Of a DNA stretch of 64,000 nucleotides, positions 44,631 through 52,642 are shown in pieces. Origin of the DNA: Myxococcales bacterium (GTDB taxonomy: Bacteria; Myxococcota; Myxococcia; Myxococcales; Anaeromyxobacteraceae); contig JAJZQX010000002.1 in assembly GCA_021806645.1 (NCBI GenBank), positions 265,957-329,956 on the forward strand. Reading direction: 5' to 3'. Numbering within the stretch: position 1 is the first letter of the stretch; every line of letters starts with the position of its first letter. Position numbers and translations under genes: made by a program. The notes beneath the pieces are model-generated. The model saw only the letters and a program-made list of their open reading frames with translations. It was not told the origin of the DNA and searched no databases.

Positions 44631-44684
44631 CACGGTCCGGACAAGGTAGGGCCCGGCCACCGCGCGTGCAACCACGCGGCCGGG

Positions 44685-45164
44685 CTACCGCCGCTCGCCC
44701 TTCGGCCCCTGGCCCGCCATCGCCAGCCGCAGCTCCAGCTCGCCGCCGATCAGCGCCAGCGCGGCGGCGTCGAGGTGGGCCTCGGCATAGGGGAAGAGCT
44801 CGCGCTCCTCCCAGCGGACGTGGCGCTCCAGCAGGTCGGAGAAGGCCGCCAGGGCGGCGCGCTGCTCGCCCGGGGCCGAGACGCGGGCGTGCTCCACCAG
44901 CCCCCTCAGCTCGACGTGCTCGGCGGCCAGCCGCAGCCGGTCCGGCCCGGCGAGGTGGTCGCCCAGCAGCGCCTCCTCGGCCGCGGCGTGCGGCGCGAAG
45001 ATCTGGCCCTCGAAGCGGCGGGCCAGCGCCACCAGCCCCGGCAGGTCGCGCGGGGCGCCGGCCGCCTCGGGGTGGCCCTCGAGCGCCTTCCTCATCTGCA
45101 GGGCGACCAGGAGCGCCTGGTGGTGCTCGGACGAAAGCGGCCTCAGCTCGCGGCTCCGCTTCAT
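44685..45164 (-). CDS. Hemerythrin-domain protein
   Basis: A 159-residue four-helix protein with the pattern of hemerythrin-like HHE domains: LSSEHHQALLVALQMRKAL, FAPHAAAEEALLGDHLAGPD, LAAEHVELRGLVEHARV and LLERHVRWEERELFPYAEAHL. The His/Glu residues needed for a di-iron site are present in each helix. Such proteins bind O2, NO or sense iron/redox state. The gene diverges from fadI with 128 bp between, and is followed 54 bp later by the ABC ATPase gene on the same strand. Confidence 0.85.
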   Translation of the reverse strand: MKRSRELRPLSSEHHQALLVALQMRKALEGHPEAAGAPRDLPGLVALARRFEGQIFAPHAAAEEALLGDHLAGPDRLRLAAEHVELRGLVEHARVSAPGEQRAALAAFSDLLERHVRWEERELFPYAEAHLDAAALALIGGELELRLAMAGQGPKGERR

Positions 45165-45222
45165 GCTTCAATGCTGGGCTCGGCCACCGGGGGGCGCAAG
45201 GGAAGAAACCGGCGCTCTTGGG

Positions 45223-45251
45223 TTGACGCCTCGCGGCGACACCGATACACA
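45223..45251 (+). promoter_or_regulatory. Candidate sigma-70 promoter of fadI-fadJ
   Basis: TTGACG (45223-45228), 17 bp, TACACA (45246-45251), ending 41 bp before the fadI ATG, which itself has GAGGG just upstream. Good -35, modest -10. Confidence 0.45.
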
Positions 45252-45292
45252 GGACACGCCTCCCGACCGATTCAAGAGTCAACGAGGGTCAC

Positions 45293-46600
45293 ATGGCCAA
45301 TCCCGGTTCGCTCCGCCCCGGCCGTCGCGCGGCGGTCATCGCAGGGCTCCGCACCCCGTTCGTCAAGGCCGGGACCGACTTCAAGGATCTCTCGGCCGTC
45401 GATCTCGGCGCGCTGCTGGTCAACGAGCTGGTGGCCCGCTCCGGCCTGCCGGTCTCGACCTTCGACATGGTCACCTTCGGCCAGGTGGTCCCGTCCAAGC
45501 TGGTGTCGCTGATCGGCCGGGAGATGGTGCTCCGCTCCCAGCTGCCGCGCTCGGTCGAGGCCCACACCGTGGCCCGCGCCTGCGCCACCTCGCTGCAGGC
45601 CGCCACCAGCGCCGCCGACCAGATCGCGCTCGGCCACGCCGACTGCGCCGTCGCCGGCGGCGCCGAGTCGATCTCGGACGCCCCCATCTTCGCCTCGCGC
45701 CGGCTGGCCCAGAAGCTGGTGGAGCTCTCCAGGGCCCGCTCGCTCGCGCAGCGGCTCTCCATCCTCACCTCGCTCAAGCTCGAGGACCTGCGCCCCGAGC
45801 CGCCGGCCCTGGTCGAGCCGACCACCGGCCTCTCCATGGGGCAGAGCGCCGAGCAGATGGCGCAGAAGAACGGCATCCCCCGCCGCGCCCAGGACGAGCT
45901 CGCGGTCCAGTCGCACCAGCGCGCCGCCGCGGCCTGGGCCAGCGGCAAGTTCGACGCCGAGGTGATGCACGTGGCCGTGCCGCCGCGCTTCGACAAGGTG
46001 GCCGCCAGGGACAACATCGTCCGCGCCGACACCTCGCTCGAGGCGCTCTCGGCGCTCAAGCCGGTCTTCGACCGGAGGTACGGCACGGTCACCGCCGGCA
46101 ACGCCTCGCCGCTCACCGACGGCGCCGCCGCGGTCATCGTCATGTCGGAGGAGAAGGCCAGGGCGCTCGGGCTCACGCCGCTCGGCTACCTGCGCAGCTA
46201 CGCCTACGCCGGGCTCGACCCGCGCGACCAGCTGCTGCAGGGGCCGGCCTACGCGGCGCCCATCGCGCTCGACCGGGCCGGGCTGACGCTGCAGGACATG
46301 GACCTGGTGGACATGCACGAGGCCTTCGCCGCGCAGGTGCTCTCCAACCTGAAGGCCTTCGCCTCCAGGGCGTTCGCCGAGAAGGAGCTGCGCCGCGCCG
46401 CGCCGCTCGGCGAGGTCGATCCGGCCCGGCTCAACGTCAACGGCGGCTCCATCGCGCTCGGCCACCCTTTCGCCGCCACCGGCGCCCGCATGATCACGCA
46501 GACGCTGCGCGAGCTGCAGCGCCGCGGCAAGCAGTACGCGCTGCTCACCATCTGTGCCGCGGGCGCGCTGGGCGCCGCGGTGGTGCTGGAGCGCGAGTAG
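45293..46600 (+). CDS. fadI: Acetyl-CoA C-acyltransferase (beta-ketothiolase), FadI-like
   Basis: This enzyme performs the last step of fatty acid beta-oxidation, splitting 3-ketoacyl-CoA. The 435-residue protein has the nucleophile Cys in ARACATSLQAATSAADQI, GGAESISDAP, MDLVDMHEAFAAQVLSNL, the catalytic His in GHPFAATGARMI, and the final catalytic Cys in TICAAGALGAAVVLE. The last signature normally reads CAAGGxG; here the second Gly is Ala. Length and motifs fit FadI of the fadIJ pair rather than FadA. The ATG has GAGGG upstream and fadJ follows 28 bp after the stop. Confidence 0.94.
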   Translation: MANPGSLRPGRRAAVIAGLRTPFVKAGTDFKDLSAVDLGALLVNELVARSGLPVSTFDMVTFGQVVPSKLVSLIGREMVLRSQLPRSVEAHTVARACATSLQAATSAADQIALGHADCAVAGGAESISDAPIFASRRLAQKLVELSRARSLAQRLSILTSLKLEDLRPEPPALVEPTTGLSMGQSAEQMAQKNGIPRRAQDELAVQSHQRAAAAWASGKFDAEVMHVAVPPRFDKVAARDNIVRADTSLEALSALKPVFDRRYGTVTAGNASPLTDGAAAVIVMSEEKARALGLTPLGYLRSYAYAGLDPRDQLLQGPAYAAPIALDRAGLTLQDMDLVDMHEAFAAQVLSNLKAFASRAFAEKELRRAAPLGEVDPARLNVNGGSIALGHPFAATGARMITQTLRELQRRGKQYALLTICAAGALGAAVVLERE

Positions 46601-46628
46601 CGCGCCGGCGCCCCGGGAGACCACCACC

Positions 46629-48785
46629 ATGACCACGGCCGCGCGGAAGTACTTCACCGTCGAGCTGGAGGGCGGCGTCGCCACGCTGCTCCTCGACGTC
46701 CCGGGCGAGAGCGTCAACACCCTCTCGCCCGCCATCGGCGTCGAGTTCGACGAGCTGCTGACCGGCTTCGAGCGGGATCCGGCCGTCAAGGCCATCGTGT
46801 TCGCCTCCGGCAAGCGCGACGGCTTCATCGCCGGCGCCAGGCTCGAGATGCTCCAGGCGGTGAAGAGCGCCGCCGAGGGCGAGGCGCTGTCCAAGCAGGG
46901 GCAGGCCGGCTTCGACCGGCTGGAGCGGTTCGAGAAGCCGGTGGTGGCCGCCATCCACGGCGCCTGCCTGGGCGGCGGGCTGGAGTGGGCGCTGGCCTGC
47001 CGCTACCGCGTCGCCAGCAACGACCCGAAGACCCAGCTCGGCCTCCCCGAGGCACAGCTCGGCCTGCTCCCCGGCGCCGGCGGCACGCAGCGGCTGCCGC
47101 GGCTCATCGGCCTGGCCAATGCCCTAGACCTGATCCTGGCCGGCAAGACGGTGCGGGTGAGGAAGGCCCTCTCGCTCGGGATCATCGACGAGGCCTGCCC
47201 GGCGCCGCTGCTGCGGCAGGTGGCGGTGGAGCGGGCCCGGGCGCTCGCCGACGGCTCGCTCAGGCCGCGGCGGCCCATGGCCAGGAAGCCGGCCGGCGTG
47301 GCGGCGGCGCAGGCCATGCTGCTGGAGGCCAACCCGCTGGGGCGCGCCGTCCTCTTCGGGAAGGCGAAGGAGGCGCTGCTCCGCAAGACCAGGGGGAACT
47401 ACCCGGCCCAGGAACTGGCGCTGGAGGCCATCCGCATCGGCGCCGCCCAGGGCATGGCGGCCGGCCTGGCCGCCGAGGCCCGCGCCTTCGGCCAGCTGGC
47501 GGTGAGCGAGGTCTCGAAGCGGCTGGTGGAGATCTTCTTCGCCCAGACGGCCATGAAGCGCGAGAGCGGCGTGGCCGATCCGTCGGTGAAGGCGCGCCAG
47601 GTCGAGCGCGTCGGCGTGCTGGGGGGCGGGCTGATGGGCTCCGGCATCGCCTGGGTCACCGTCAACGCCGGCCTCCCGGTCCGGCTGCGCGAGCAGAACG
47701 ACGCCGCGGCCGCCAAGGCGCTCGCCAGCGTCGGCGCCATCTTCGCCGAGCGGGTCAAGCGCAGGTCGATGGAGCGGCTCGACCGCGACGCCGCCATGCG
47801 GCTCATCACCACCACCACCGGCTGGGACGGGCTGGCCCACGTGGACGTCCTCGTCGAGGCGGTCTTCGAGGACCTGAAGCTGAAGCAGGAGATGCTCAAG
47901 GCCTTCGAGGCGGTCAACGGCACCGGCATCTTCGCCACCAACACCTCGTCGATCCCCATCGCCGACATCGCCAGCGTGGCCGACCGCCCCGAGGCGGTGA
48001 TCGGGATGCACTACTTCTCGCCGGTCAACAAGATGCCGCTGCTCGAGGTGATCGCCACGCCCCGCACCTCGCCGGAGGTGATCGCCACCGCCGTGGCGCT
48101 CGGCAAGAGGCAGGGCAAGACGGTGATTATCGTGGGCGACGCGCCCGGCTTCTACACCAACCGGGTCCTCGGCCCGTACATGAACGAGGCGGCCTGGCTG
48201 CTGGCGGAGGGGGCCGCCATCGACGAGCTGGACGCGGCCATGGTCGCCTTCGGCTACCCGGTCGGTCCCATCACGCTGCTCGACGAGGTGGGCATCGACG
48301 TGGGCGCCAAGGTGAGCAAGATCCTGCACGCCGCCTTCGGGGACCGGATGAAGCCGCCCGACGCGCTCGAGGCGGTGCTCGAGGCCGGCCGGCTCGGCCG
48401 CAAGAACGGCAAGGGCTTCTACACCTACGGCGAGGGGAAGAAGAAGGTGGTGGACGAGTCGGTCTACGACCTGCTCCCCGGAGGCCGCAGCCGCGAGCGC
48501 TTCCCGCCAGCCGAGATGGCGGAGCGGCTGGCGCTCTCGCTGGTCAACGAGGCGGCCCGCGCGCTCGGCGACGGGATCATCCGCGGCCCGCGCGACGGCG
48601 ACATCGGGGCCGTCTTCGGCATCGGCTTCCCGCCCTTCCGCGGCGGCCCGTTCCGCTGGGCCGACGCCATGGGGGCCGGCGCGGTGGTGGAGAAGCTGGA
48701 GCGGCTGCGGCAGCGGTTCGGCGACCGGTTCGAGCCGGCGCCGCTGCTGCTGGAGAAGGCGCGGGACGGCGGGTCGTTCTACTGA
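46629..48785 (+). CDS. fadJ: Bifunctional enoyl-CoA hydratase / 3-hydroxyacyl-CoA dehydrogenase
   Basis: The alpha subunit of the beta-oxidation complex hydrates enoyl-CoA and oxidises 3-hydroxyacyl-CoA. In 718 residues the hydratase half has IHGACLGGGLEWALACRYRV, LGLPEAQLGLLPGAGGTQRLPRLIG with the catalytic Glu, and ALSLGIIDEACP. The dehydrogenase half has VGVLGGGLMGSGIAWVTVNAG, FATNTSSIPIADIA, IGMHYFSPVNKMPLLEVI, GDAPGFYTNRVLGPYMNEA and a C-terminal helical domain with GIGFPPFRGGPFRWAD. ATG 46629 is used; GGGAGA lies 9 bp upstream. It forms an operon with fadI. Confidence 0.95.
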   Translation: MTTAARKYFTVELEGGVATLLLDVPGESVNTLSPAIGVEFDELLTGFERDPAVKAIVFASGKRDGFIAGARLEMLQAVKSAAEGEALSKQGQAGFDRLERFEKPVVAAIHGACLGGGLEWALACRYRVASNDPKTQLGLPEAQLGLLPGAGGTQRLPRLIGLANALDLILAGKTVRVRKALSLGIIDEACPAPLLRQVAVERARALADGSLRPRRPMARKPAGVAAAQAMLLEANPLGRAVLFGKAKEALLRKTRGNYPAQELALEAIRIGAAQGMAAGLAAEARAFGQLAVSEVSKRLVEIFFAQTAMKRESGVADPSVKARQVERVGVLGGGLMGSGIAWVTVNAGLPVRLREQNDAAAAKALASVGAIFAERVKRRSMERLDRDAAMRLITTTTGWDGLAHVDVLVEAVFEDLKLKQEMLKAFEAVNGTGIFATNTSSIPIADIASVADRPEAVIGMHYFSPVNKMPLLEVIATPRTSPEVIATAVALGKRQGKTVIIVGDAPGFYTNRVLGPYMNEAAWLLAEGAAIDELDAAMVAFGYPVGPITLLDEVGIDVGAKVSKILHAAFGDRMKPPDALEAVLEAGRLGRKNGKGFYTYGEGKKKVVDESVYDLLPGGRSRERFPPAEMAERLALSLVNEAARALGDGIIRGPRDGDIGAVFGIGFPPFRGGPFRWADAMGAGAVVEKLERLRQRFGDRFEPAPLLLEKARDGGSFY

Positions 48786-48828
48786 CCCGAGTCTCGCCGG
48801 CTCGAGGCCGGCGTCCAGCGCCGCCAGG

Positions 48829-49248
48829 TCAACCAGCGCCGACCACCTCGAAGCCCGACGCCCGCGCCGCCAGGCCCAGGGCCGCGTCGTGCGTCGCGAA
48901 GGCGAGCGCTCGCTCCCCTCGCTCCCGCCAGAGCAGCGCGGTCGCCAGGTGGATGGCGTCGAGGGTCCCGAGAGGCACGGGGAAGGGCTGAGCGGCCCTG
49001 GCGAGCACCCCCGCCCCGAGTTCCACCAGCTCCACGGCCTCGAGCAAGGCGTAGATGGCGGCTCGCCGCTCGGCCGCGTCCTCGACAGCGAGCGCGCCGC
49101 GGAGCACCAGCCGGTCGAGCGTCCGCAGGCACTCCACCTCGGTGAGGGCGCTGCTGACGCCCTGCTCGACCTCCGGCCATTCGCGCAGTGGGCCGGGCTC
49201 GCCGAGCACCAGGCGCAGGAGGACCGAGCTGTCGAGATAGGCGATCAC
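48829..49248 (-). CDS. PIN-domain toxin (VapC-like)
   Basis: The 139-residue PIN-domain ribonuclease begins MIAYLDSSVLLRLVLGE with the first acidic residue (D6). LTEVECLRTL gives the second acid (E) and LDAIHLATALL the third Asp, so the metal-binding triad is intact. VapC-like toxins cleave tRNA or rRNA. Its start overlaps the stop of the Phd/YefM antitoxin by four bases (ATGA), the usual coupled TA arrangement. It reads toward the fadJ end (convergent, 43 bp). Confidence 0.85.
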   Translation of the reverse strand: MIAYLDSSVLLRLVLGEPGPLREWPEVEQGVSSALTEVECLRTLDRLVLRGALAVEDAAERRAAIYALLEAVELVELGAGVLARAAQPFPVPLGTLDAIHLATALLWRERGERALAFATHDAALGLAARASGFEVVGAG

Positions 49249-49493
49249 CGGTCTGCCCGCTCCTCGCGGAGGGCGGCCAGCGAGTCGACCGGATGCTTGA
49301 CCGGGCGGGGGAGGCGGACCTCCTGGAGCCGCCGGATGGGGTGCCGGGCGCGCAGCGGCTCCAGGGGCTCGAGCGCCGTGATCCTGGCCACCGGCGTGCC
49401 CCGATCGACCACGGTGATGGGGTACCCCCGCCGGACCGACCGGAGATAGGAGGAGAGGCGGGCCTTGAGCTCGGCGATGCCGACGTGTTTCAT
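49245..49493 (-). CDS. Phd/YefM-type antitoxin
   Basis: The 82-residue protein is a Phd/YefM antitoxin: MKHVGIAELKARLSSYLRSVRRG, then YPITVVDRGTPVARITAL, the beta-rich DNA-binding N-terminus of the family, followed by a basic toxin-binding tail (RRLQEVRLPRP). ATG 49493 is chosen over 49514 because it starts the domain and lies 6 nt after the -10 box. It is upstream of and overlaps the PIN toxin gene. Its promoter region contains three ATGACCA repeats, so it is likely to repress itself. Confidence 0.83.
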   Translation of the reverse strand: MKHVGIAELKARLSSYLRSVRRGYPITVVDRGTPVARITALEPLEPLRARHPIRRLQEVRLPRPVKHPVDSLAALREERADR

Positions 49494-49519
49494 GACCACA
49501 AGATGACCAGTCATGACCA
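49492..49519 (-). promoter_or_regulatory. Three helical-phase operator repeats
   Basis: ATGACCA begins at 49492, 49503 and 49513 on the plus strand (spacing 11 and 10 bp), overlapping the start codon and the core promoter. A palindrome GTCATGAC lies at 49510-49517. A repressor dimer array is the likely reading. Confidence 0.55.
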
Positions 49520-49528
49520 GAGTGTCAA
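49500..49528 (-). promoter_or_regulatory. Promoter of the Phd/PIN operon
   Basis: On the minus strand, TTGACA (49528-49523, full consensus) is followed by 17 bp and CATCTT (49505-49500), then 6 nt and the ATG at 49493. The -10 is weak, but spacing and position are right. The start codon lies within about 6 nt of the -10, so the mRNA is probably leaderless. Confidence 0.5.
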
Positions 49529-49594
49529 CGAGCCGCGCTCGAGCCGCGCTCGCCGGTGGCCAAGGCGGGCGGCGTCGAGGCGGCTGCGGGTCTT

Positions 49595-49781
49595 GACTAG
49601 TGCCCCGCCCCAGGCAAGATGACTACTGCGAGCGCCGATCCTCTCGCTGCGGCAGGCGGCCTCGTCGGTCCGCTGCTCAGCGTAGCGCTGCTACGCTTCC
49701 GCTGCTCCCTCCTCAGGCGCCAGCCTCGCTTCGGTCTCGACGCTCTCGTCACATCATCTTGCCTGGGGCGGGGCACTAGTC
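49595..49781. mobile_element. 187-bp MITE-like element with 28-bp perfect terminal inverted repeats
   Basis: Left arm 49595-49622 and right arm 49754-49781 are perfect inverted repeats, both beginning GACTAGTGCCCCGCCC... from the outside. The 131-bp interior has no ORF of note and holds a perfect internal hairpin AGCGTAGC-GCT-GCTACGCT (49679-49697). CTAG occurs near both tips and could be a 4-bp target duplication, in which case the true arms start TGCCCCGC. The right arm supplies the last Asp codon and TAG stop of the neighbouring minus-strand gene. No transposase is present, so it is non-autonomous. Confidence 0.7.
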
Positions 49782-50549
49782 GGTGTGGAAGGCGAGGCCG
49801 GCGGCCAGCACCGAGGTGGTGGCGTCGAGCTTGAACCCCCTGGGCTTGCCCTCGTCGTAGGTCTCCCTGGACGGCTTGTAGTGCCAGCTCAGGTTGAGGA
49901 AGACGTTGGCGGTGAGCCGCAGGTCCATGCCGGCGGAGACCTTGTAGCCGAAGCCGCTGTTGTCGCCCTGGGCCGGGACCACGTTGCCGAGCAGGTCGCG
50001 CTGCTCGGGGACCTCTCCGCTGACGGTGAAGTCCCGGGTCCCCATCAGGACGGCGGCCTGGCCGTAGACCCAGACCCAGTCGCCCAGGAAGCCGCCGACC
50101 TCGACTCCGGCGCCGAGGTCCCAGGCCGACGAGGTGCCGAGCTTGACGCCGCGCGCCTTGAGCGGTCGCGAGAAGCCGGACATCTCGATGAAGGCCGAGA
50201 GGAGGCGCGGGCTGCCGGCCGCCTGGATGCAGCCGAAGCCGCCGCCCTGGAGCCTGGCCTCGGACTTCAGGGTGGCCGGAGTCATTCCCGCCCAGGTTCC
50301 GTTCGCCTCCATGACGTGGCTGCTCGGCAGCGGGACGCCGGCCAGCAGCCGGAAGCGGGCCGGCGGCTTGCCCGGAGCGCTGGCCGCGCCCACGAAGGGG
50401 ACCACGCTCCCCTGGTCGAAGCAGTCGGTGTAGCAGTCGGTCCGCTCCGGGAAGAAGAGGTTGCGGCGGCAGCGGATCGTGCAGTCGGCCCATGCGCTGG
50501 TCGCGAGGAGGAGCAGGCCAGCGGCAGTCACCATACGGACCAGGCGCAT
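49776..50549 (-). CDS. Secreted beta-barrel-like protein, unknown function
   Basis: The 257-residue protein has a signal peptide (MVTAAGLLLLATSAWA), then a Cys-rich N-terminus (CTIRCRRNLFFPERTDCYTDCF). The rest has alternating-residue strands typical of a small outer-membrane barrel: WDLGAGVEVGGFLGDWVWVYGQAAVL, FGYKVSAGMDLRLTANVFLNLSWHY and VLAAGLAF near the end. A barrel protein normally ends in Phe or Tyr; this one ends AFHTD because the MITE-like element overlaps its stop. ATG 50549 has GGGAG about 6 bp upstream. Confidence 0.65.
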   Translation of the reverse strand: MRLVRMVTAAGLLLLATSAWADCTIRCRRNLFFPERTDCYTDCFDQGSVVPFVGAASAPGKPPARFRLLAGVPLPSSHVMEANGTWAGMTPATLKSEARLQGGGFGCIQAAGSPRLLSAFIEMSGFSRPLKARGVKLGTSSAWDLGAGVEVGGFLGDWVWVYGQAAVLMGTRDFTVSGEVPEQRDLLGNVVPAQGDNSGFGYKVSAGMDLRLTANVFLNLSWHYKPSRETYDEGKPRGFKLDATTSVLAAGLAFHTD

Positions 50550-50800
50550 CAGCGACTCCCGGGTCGAGATCGAGATCACCAACCTTGGACCTCTTGGCCG
50601 GGAACTCTACGGGCATTCGTCGGGGGAGGAAAGGCACGGACGACCTCCGCGCGAACCACACGGCGACCACCGGCCGCTGCGCGGCGACGAGGACCTAGGT
50701 CACATTCTCACCATGCAGGAGGACGCAGGCGGGCTCCACCCCGCCGGGGAGTCGGAGGTGCGCGTCGAGTCCGGGATGACGGTGGTAAGGTGGAGCCCGC

Positions 50801-51688
50801 GTGCGCCGCGTCCTGCCGCTGATCATCGGCTTCGTGTTCGTCCCGGCGGCCCTCATGCTGACCGTGGGCGTGCTCATCCTCGTCTTCGGCGCGGCGCCGC
50901 GGGACTACGTCTTCGGCGGCCTCATCCTCACGCTGGTGGCCACCTCCGTGGCCGGCAGCGCCGCCACGCTCATCGTGGTGCAGCGCGAGGCGCGGGTGGC
51001 GCGGCTGCAGACCGACTTCGTCAACAAGGTCTCGCACGACCTGCGCACCCCGCTCACCTCGATCCGGATGTTCGTCGAGACGCTGCAGATGGGGCGGCTC
51101 ACCGACGAGGCCCGCCGCGCCGAGGCGCTGGCCATCATCGCCGAGGAGACCGCCCGGCTCTCCACCCTCATCAACCGGCTGCTCGACTGGGCTCGCATGG
51201 AGTCGGGCCGGCGGCGCTTCGACCTGGAGCGCCAGCCGCTCCTCCCCATCATCGAGGACGCGCTTCACGCCTTCGAGCCGCAGCAGCTCACCCACCCGGT
51301 CGAGCTCAGGCGCGACCTGCCGCCCGACCTGCCCGAGGTGGTGGCCGACCGCGAGGCGCTCAGCGGCGCGCTGCTCGACCTGCTCTTCAACGCCCACAAG
51401 TACACCGGCCCGGACAAGCGGATCACGGTGAGCGCGGCGCGGAGCGGGCCGGCGGTGGTGATCACCGTGGCCGACAACGGCCCCGGCATCGCCGTGCCCG
51501 ACCAGAAGCGGATCTTCGACAAGTTCTACCGGGCCCGCGACCCGCTGCAGCGCTCCATCGAGGGCTCGGGGCTCGGCCTGGCCATGGTGAAGCACATCGT
51601 CGGCGCCCACGGTGGCAAGATCGCCGTCACCTCGGAGGTGGGGCAGGGCGCCGCCTTCTCCATCACGCTGCCGGCGGCGGAGGGTTGA
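50801..51688 (+). CDS. Sensor histidine kinase
   Basis: The 295-residue kinase has two N-terminal membrane helices (LPLIIGFVFVPAALMLTVGVLILVFG and YVFGGLILTLVATSV) with almost no periplasmic loop, so it probably senses within the membrane or through a partner. Cytoplasmic motifs: H-box VSHDLRTPLTSIRMF (H79), N-box LLFNAHKYTGP, G1 VADNGPGIA, F-box and G2 GSGLGLAMVKHIVGAHGG. The GTG at 50801 has AAGGTGGAG upstream. The cognate OmpR-type regulator starts 2 bp after its stop. Confidence 0.93.
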   Translation: MRRVLPLIIGFVFVPAALMLTVGVLILVFGAAPRDYVFGGLILTLVATSVAGSAATLIVVQREARVARLQTDFVNKVSHDLRTPLTSIRMFVETLQMGRLTDEARRAEALAIIAEETARLSTLINRLLDWARMESGRRRFDLERQPLLPIIEDALHAFEPQQLTHPVELRRDLPPDLPEVVADREALSGALLDLLFNAHKYTGPDKRITVSAARSGPAVVITVADNGPGIAVPDQKRIFDKFYRARDPLQRSIEGSGLGLAMVKHIVGAHGGKIAVTSEVGQGAAFSITLPAAEG

Positions 51689-51690
51689 CC

Positions 51691-52383
51691 GTGAGCGAGC
51701 GCATCCTGGTCATAGAGGACGATCCGTCCATCCTGCGCGGGCTGCAGCTCAACCTGACCATGGAGGGGTACGCGGTCCGCTCCGCCAGCGACGGCGAGAC
51801 CGGCCTGCAGCTGGCGCGCGCCGAGCGGTTCGACCTGCTGGTGGTCGACGTGATGCTGCCGCGCCTCGGGGGGCTGGAGGTGATCCGCGAGCTGCGGCGC
51901 GACGACCCCGACCTGCCGGTGCTGATCCTCTCCGCCAAGGGGCAGGAGACCGACAAGGTGGCGGGGCTGCAGCTCGGCGCCGACGACTACATGGTGAAGC
52001 CCTTCAGCCTGAAGGAGCTGCTGGCGCGCATCGGGGCGCTGCTGCGCCGGCGCCGGGTCAAGGGCGAGACCGCCGAGACCCGCAGCGTGAAGAAGGTGGG
52101 GCCCGTCGAGATCGACCTGCAGGCGCGGCGCGCCACCGTAAACGGCCGGCCGATCGAGCTGACCACCCGCGAGTTCGACCTGCTGCTCTTCTTCGTCTCC
52201 CACCCGGACCGGGTCTTCTCCCGCGAGCAGCTCATGGAGTCGGTCTGGGGCTCGCGCTACTTCGGCACGGCGCGCACGGTCGACAACTTCGTGGCCCGGC
52301 TGCGCGCCCACATCGACGACGACGCCGACGCCCCGCGCCACCTGGAGACGGTGCGCGGGGTGGGGTACCGGTTCAACCTGTGA
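51691..52383 (+). CDS. OmpR-family response regulator
   Basis: The 230-residue regulator has a receiver domain: acidic pocket VIEDDPSIL, phospho-acceptor D53 in LLVVDVMLPR, SAKGQETDKVAGLQLGADDYMVKPF with Lys about 103. An OmpR/PhoB winged-helix domain follows: RRATVNGRPIELTTREFDLLL, HPDRVFSREQLMESVWG and RTVDNFVARLRAHID. The GTG at 51691 lies 2 bp after the kinase stop, so the two are co-translated. Targets are unknown. Confidence 0.95.
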   Translation: MSERILVIEDDPSILRGLQLNLTMEGYAVRSASDGETGLQLARAERFDLLVVDVMLPRLGGLEVIRELRRDDPDLPVLILSAKGQETDKVAGLQLGADDYMVKPFSLKELLARIGALLRRRRVKGETAETRSVKKVGPVEIDLQARRATVNGRPIELTTREFDLLLFFVSHPDRVFSREQLMESVWGSRYFGTARTVDNFVARLRAHIDDDADAPRHLETVRGVGYRFNL

Positions 52384-52642
52384 GGGTTGGGTGTGGGTGT
52401 GGAAGGGCATCCAACCCACCGTGCGAGTCCGGCATCTCAGGGTGACTCGGGTCTACAGCTTCAGCGAAGGTGTCGTCCCCGTGGGCCTCGATGCACCCGC
52501 CGCGTCCGAACTCCGTGGCACATGAGGGTGCTCAACAGCATCCGCGTCCCGGACGGGGCTCCTTCATGCGTCCGTCCGCAAGGCGGCCGGGCGGGGGTCG
52601 CGGCGGGTTTACTCCTTCTCGGACCTGGTCGCGCTGAGGGTC
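52384..52642. other. Gap with partly readable coding sequence and a repeat
   Basis: This gap lies between the regulator and the HicB-domain gene. It contains one copy of a 16-bp direct repeat (52407-52422). From about 52601 it also contains in-frame sequence that looks like the real N-terminus of the next protein (RRVYSFSDLVALRVVG...), but no start codon in that frame after the stop at 52523. Confidence 0.5.
52407..52422. repeat. Direct repeat, left copy
   Basis: GCATCCAACCCACCGT, matching 54478-54493 at 15 of 16 bases, same orientation. The two copies bracket about 2.1 kb that includes the HicB-domain gene, the RHH/PIN pair and the ice-binding remnant. Confidence 0.5.

Noticed and set aside
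49621..49834. 71-residue ORF inside and beyond the MITE-like element
   Set aside because: It runs across the inverted repeat and into the antisense of the barrel-like gene, with no domain or plausible SD.
52600..52615. GGGTTTA heptamer as a programmed -1 frameshift site feeding the HicB-domain gene
   Set aside because: The zero frame in which the heptamer is properly phased would shift into a different frame from the HicB frame, so it does not produce the fusion.
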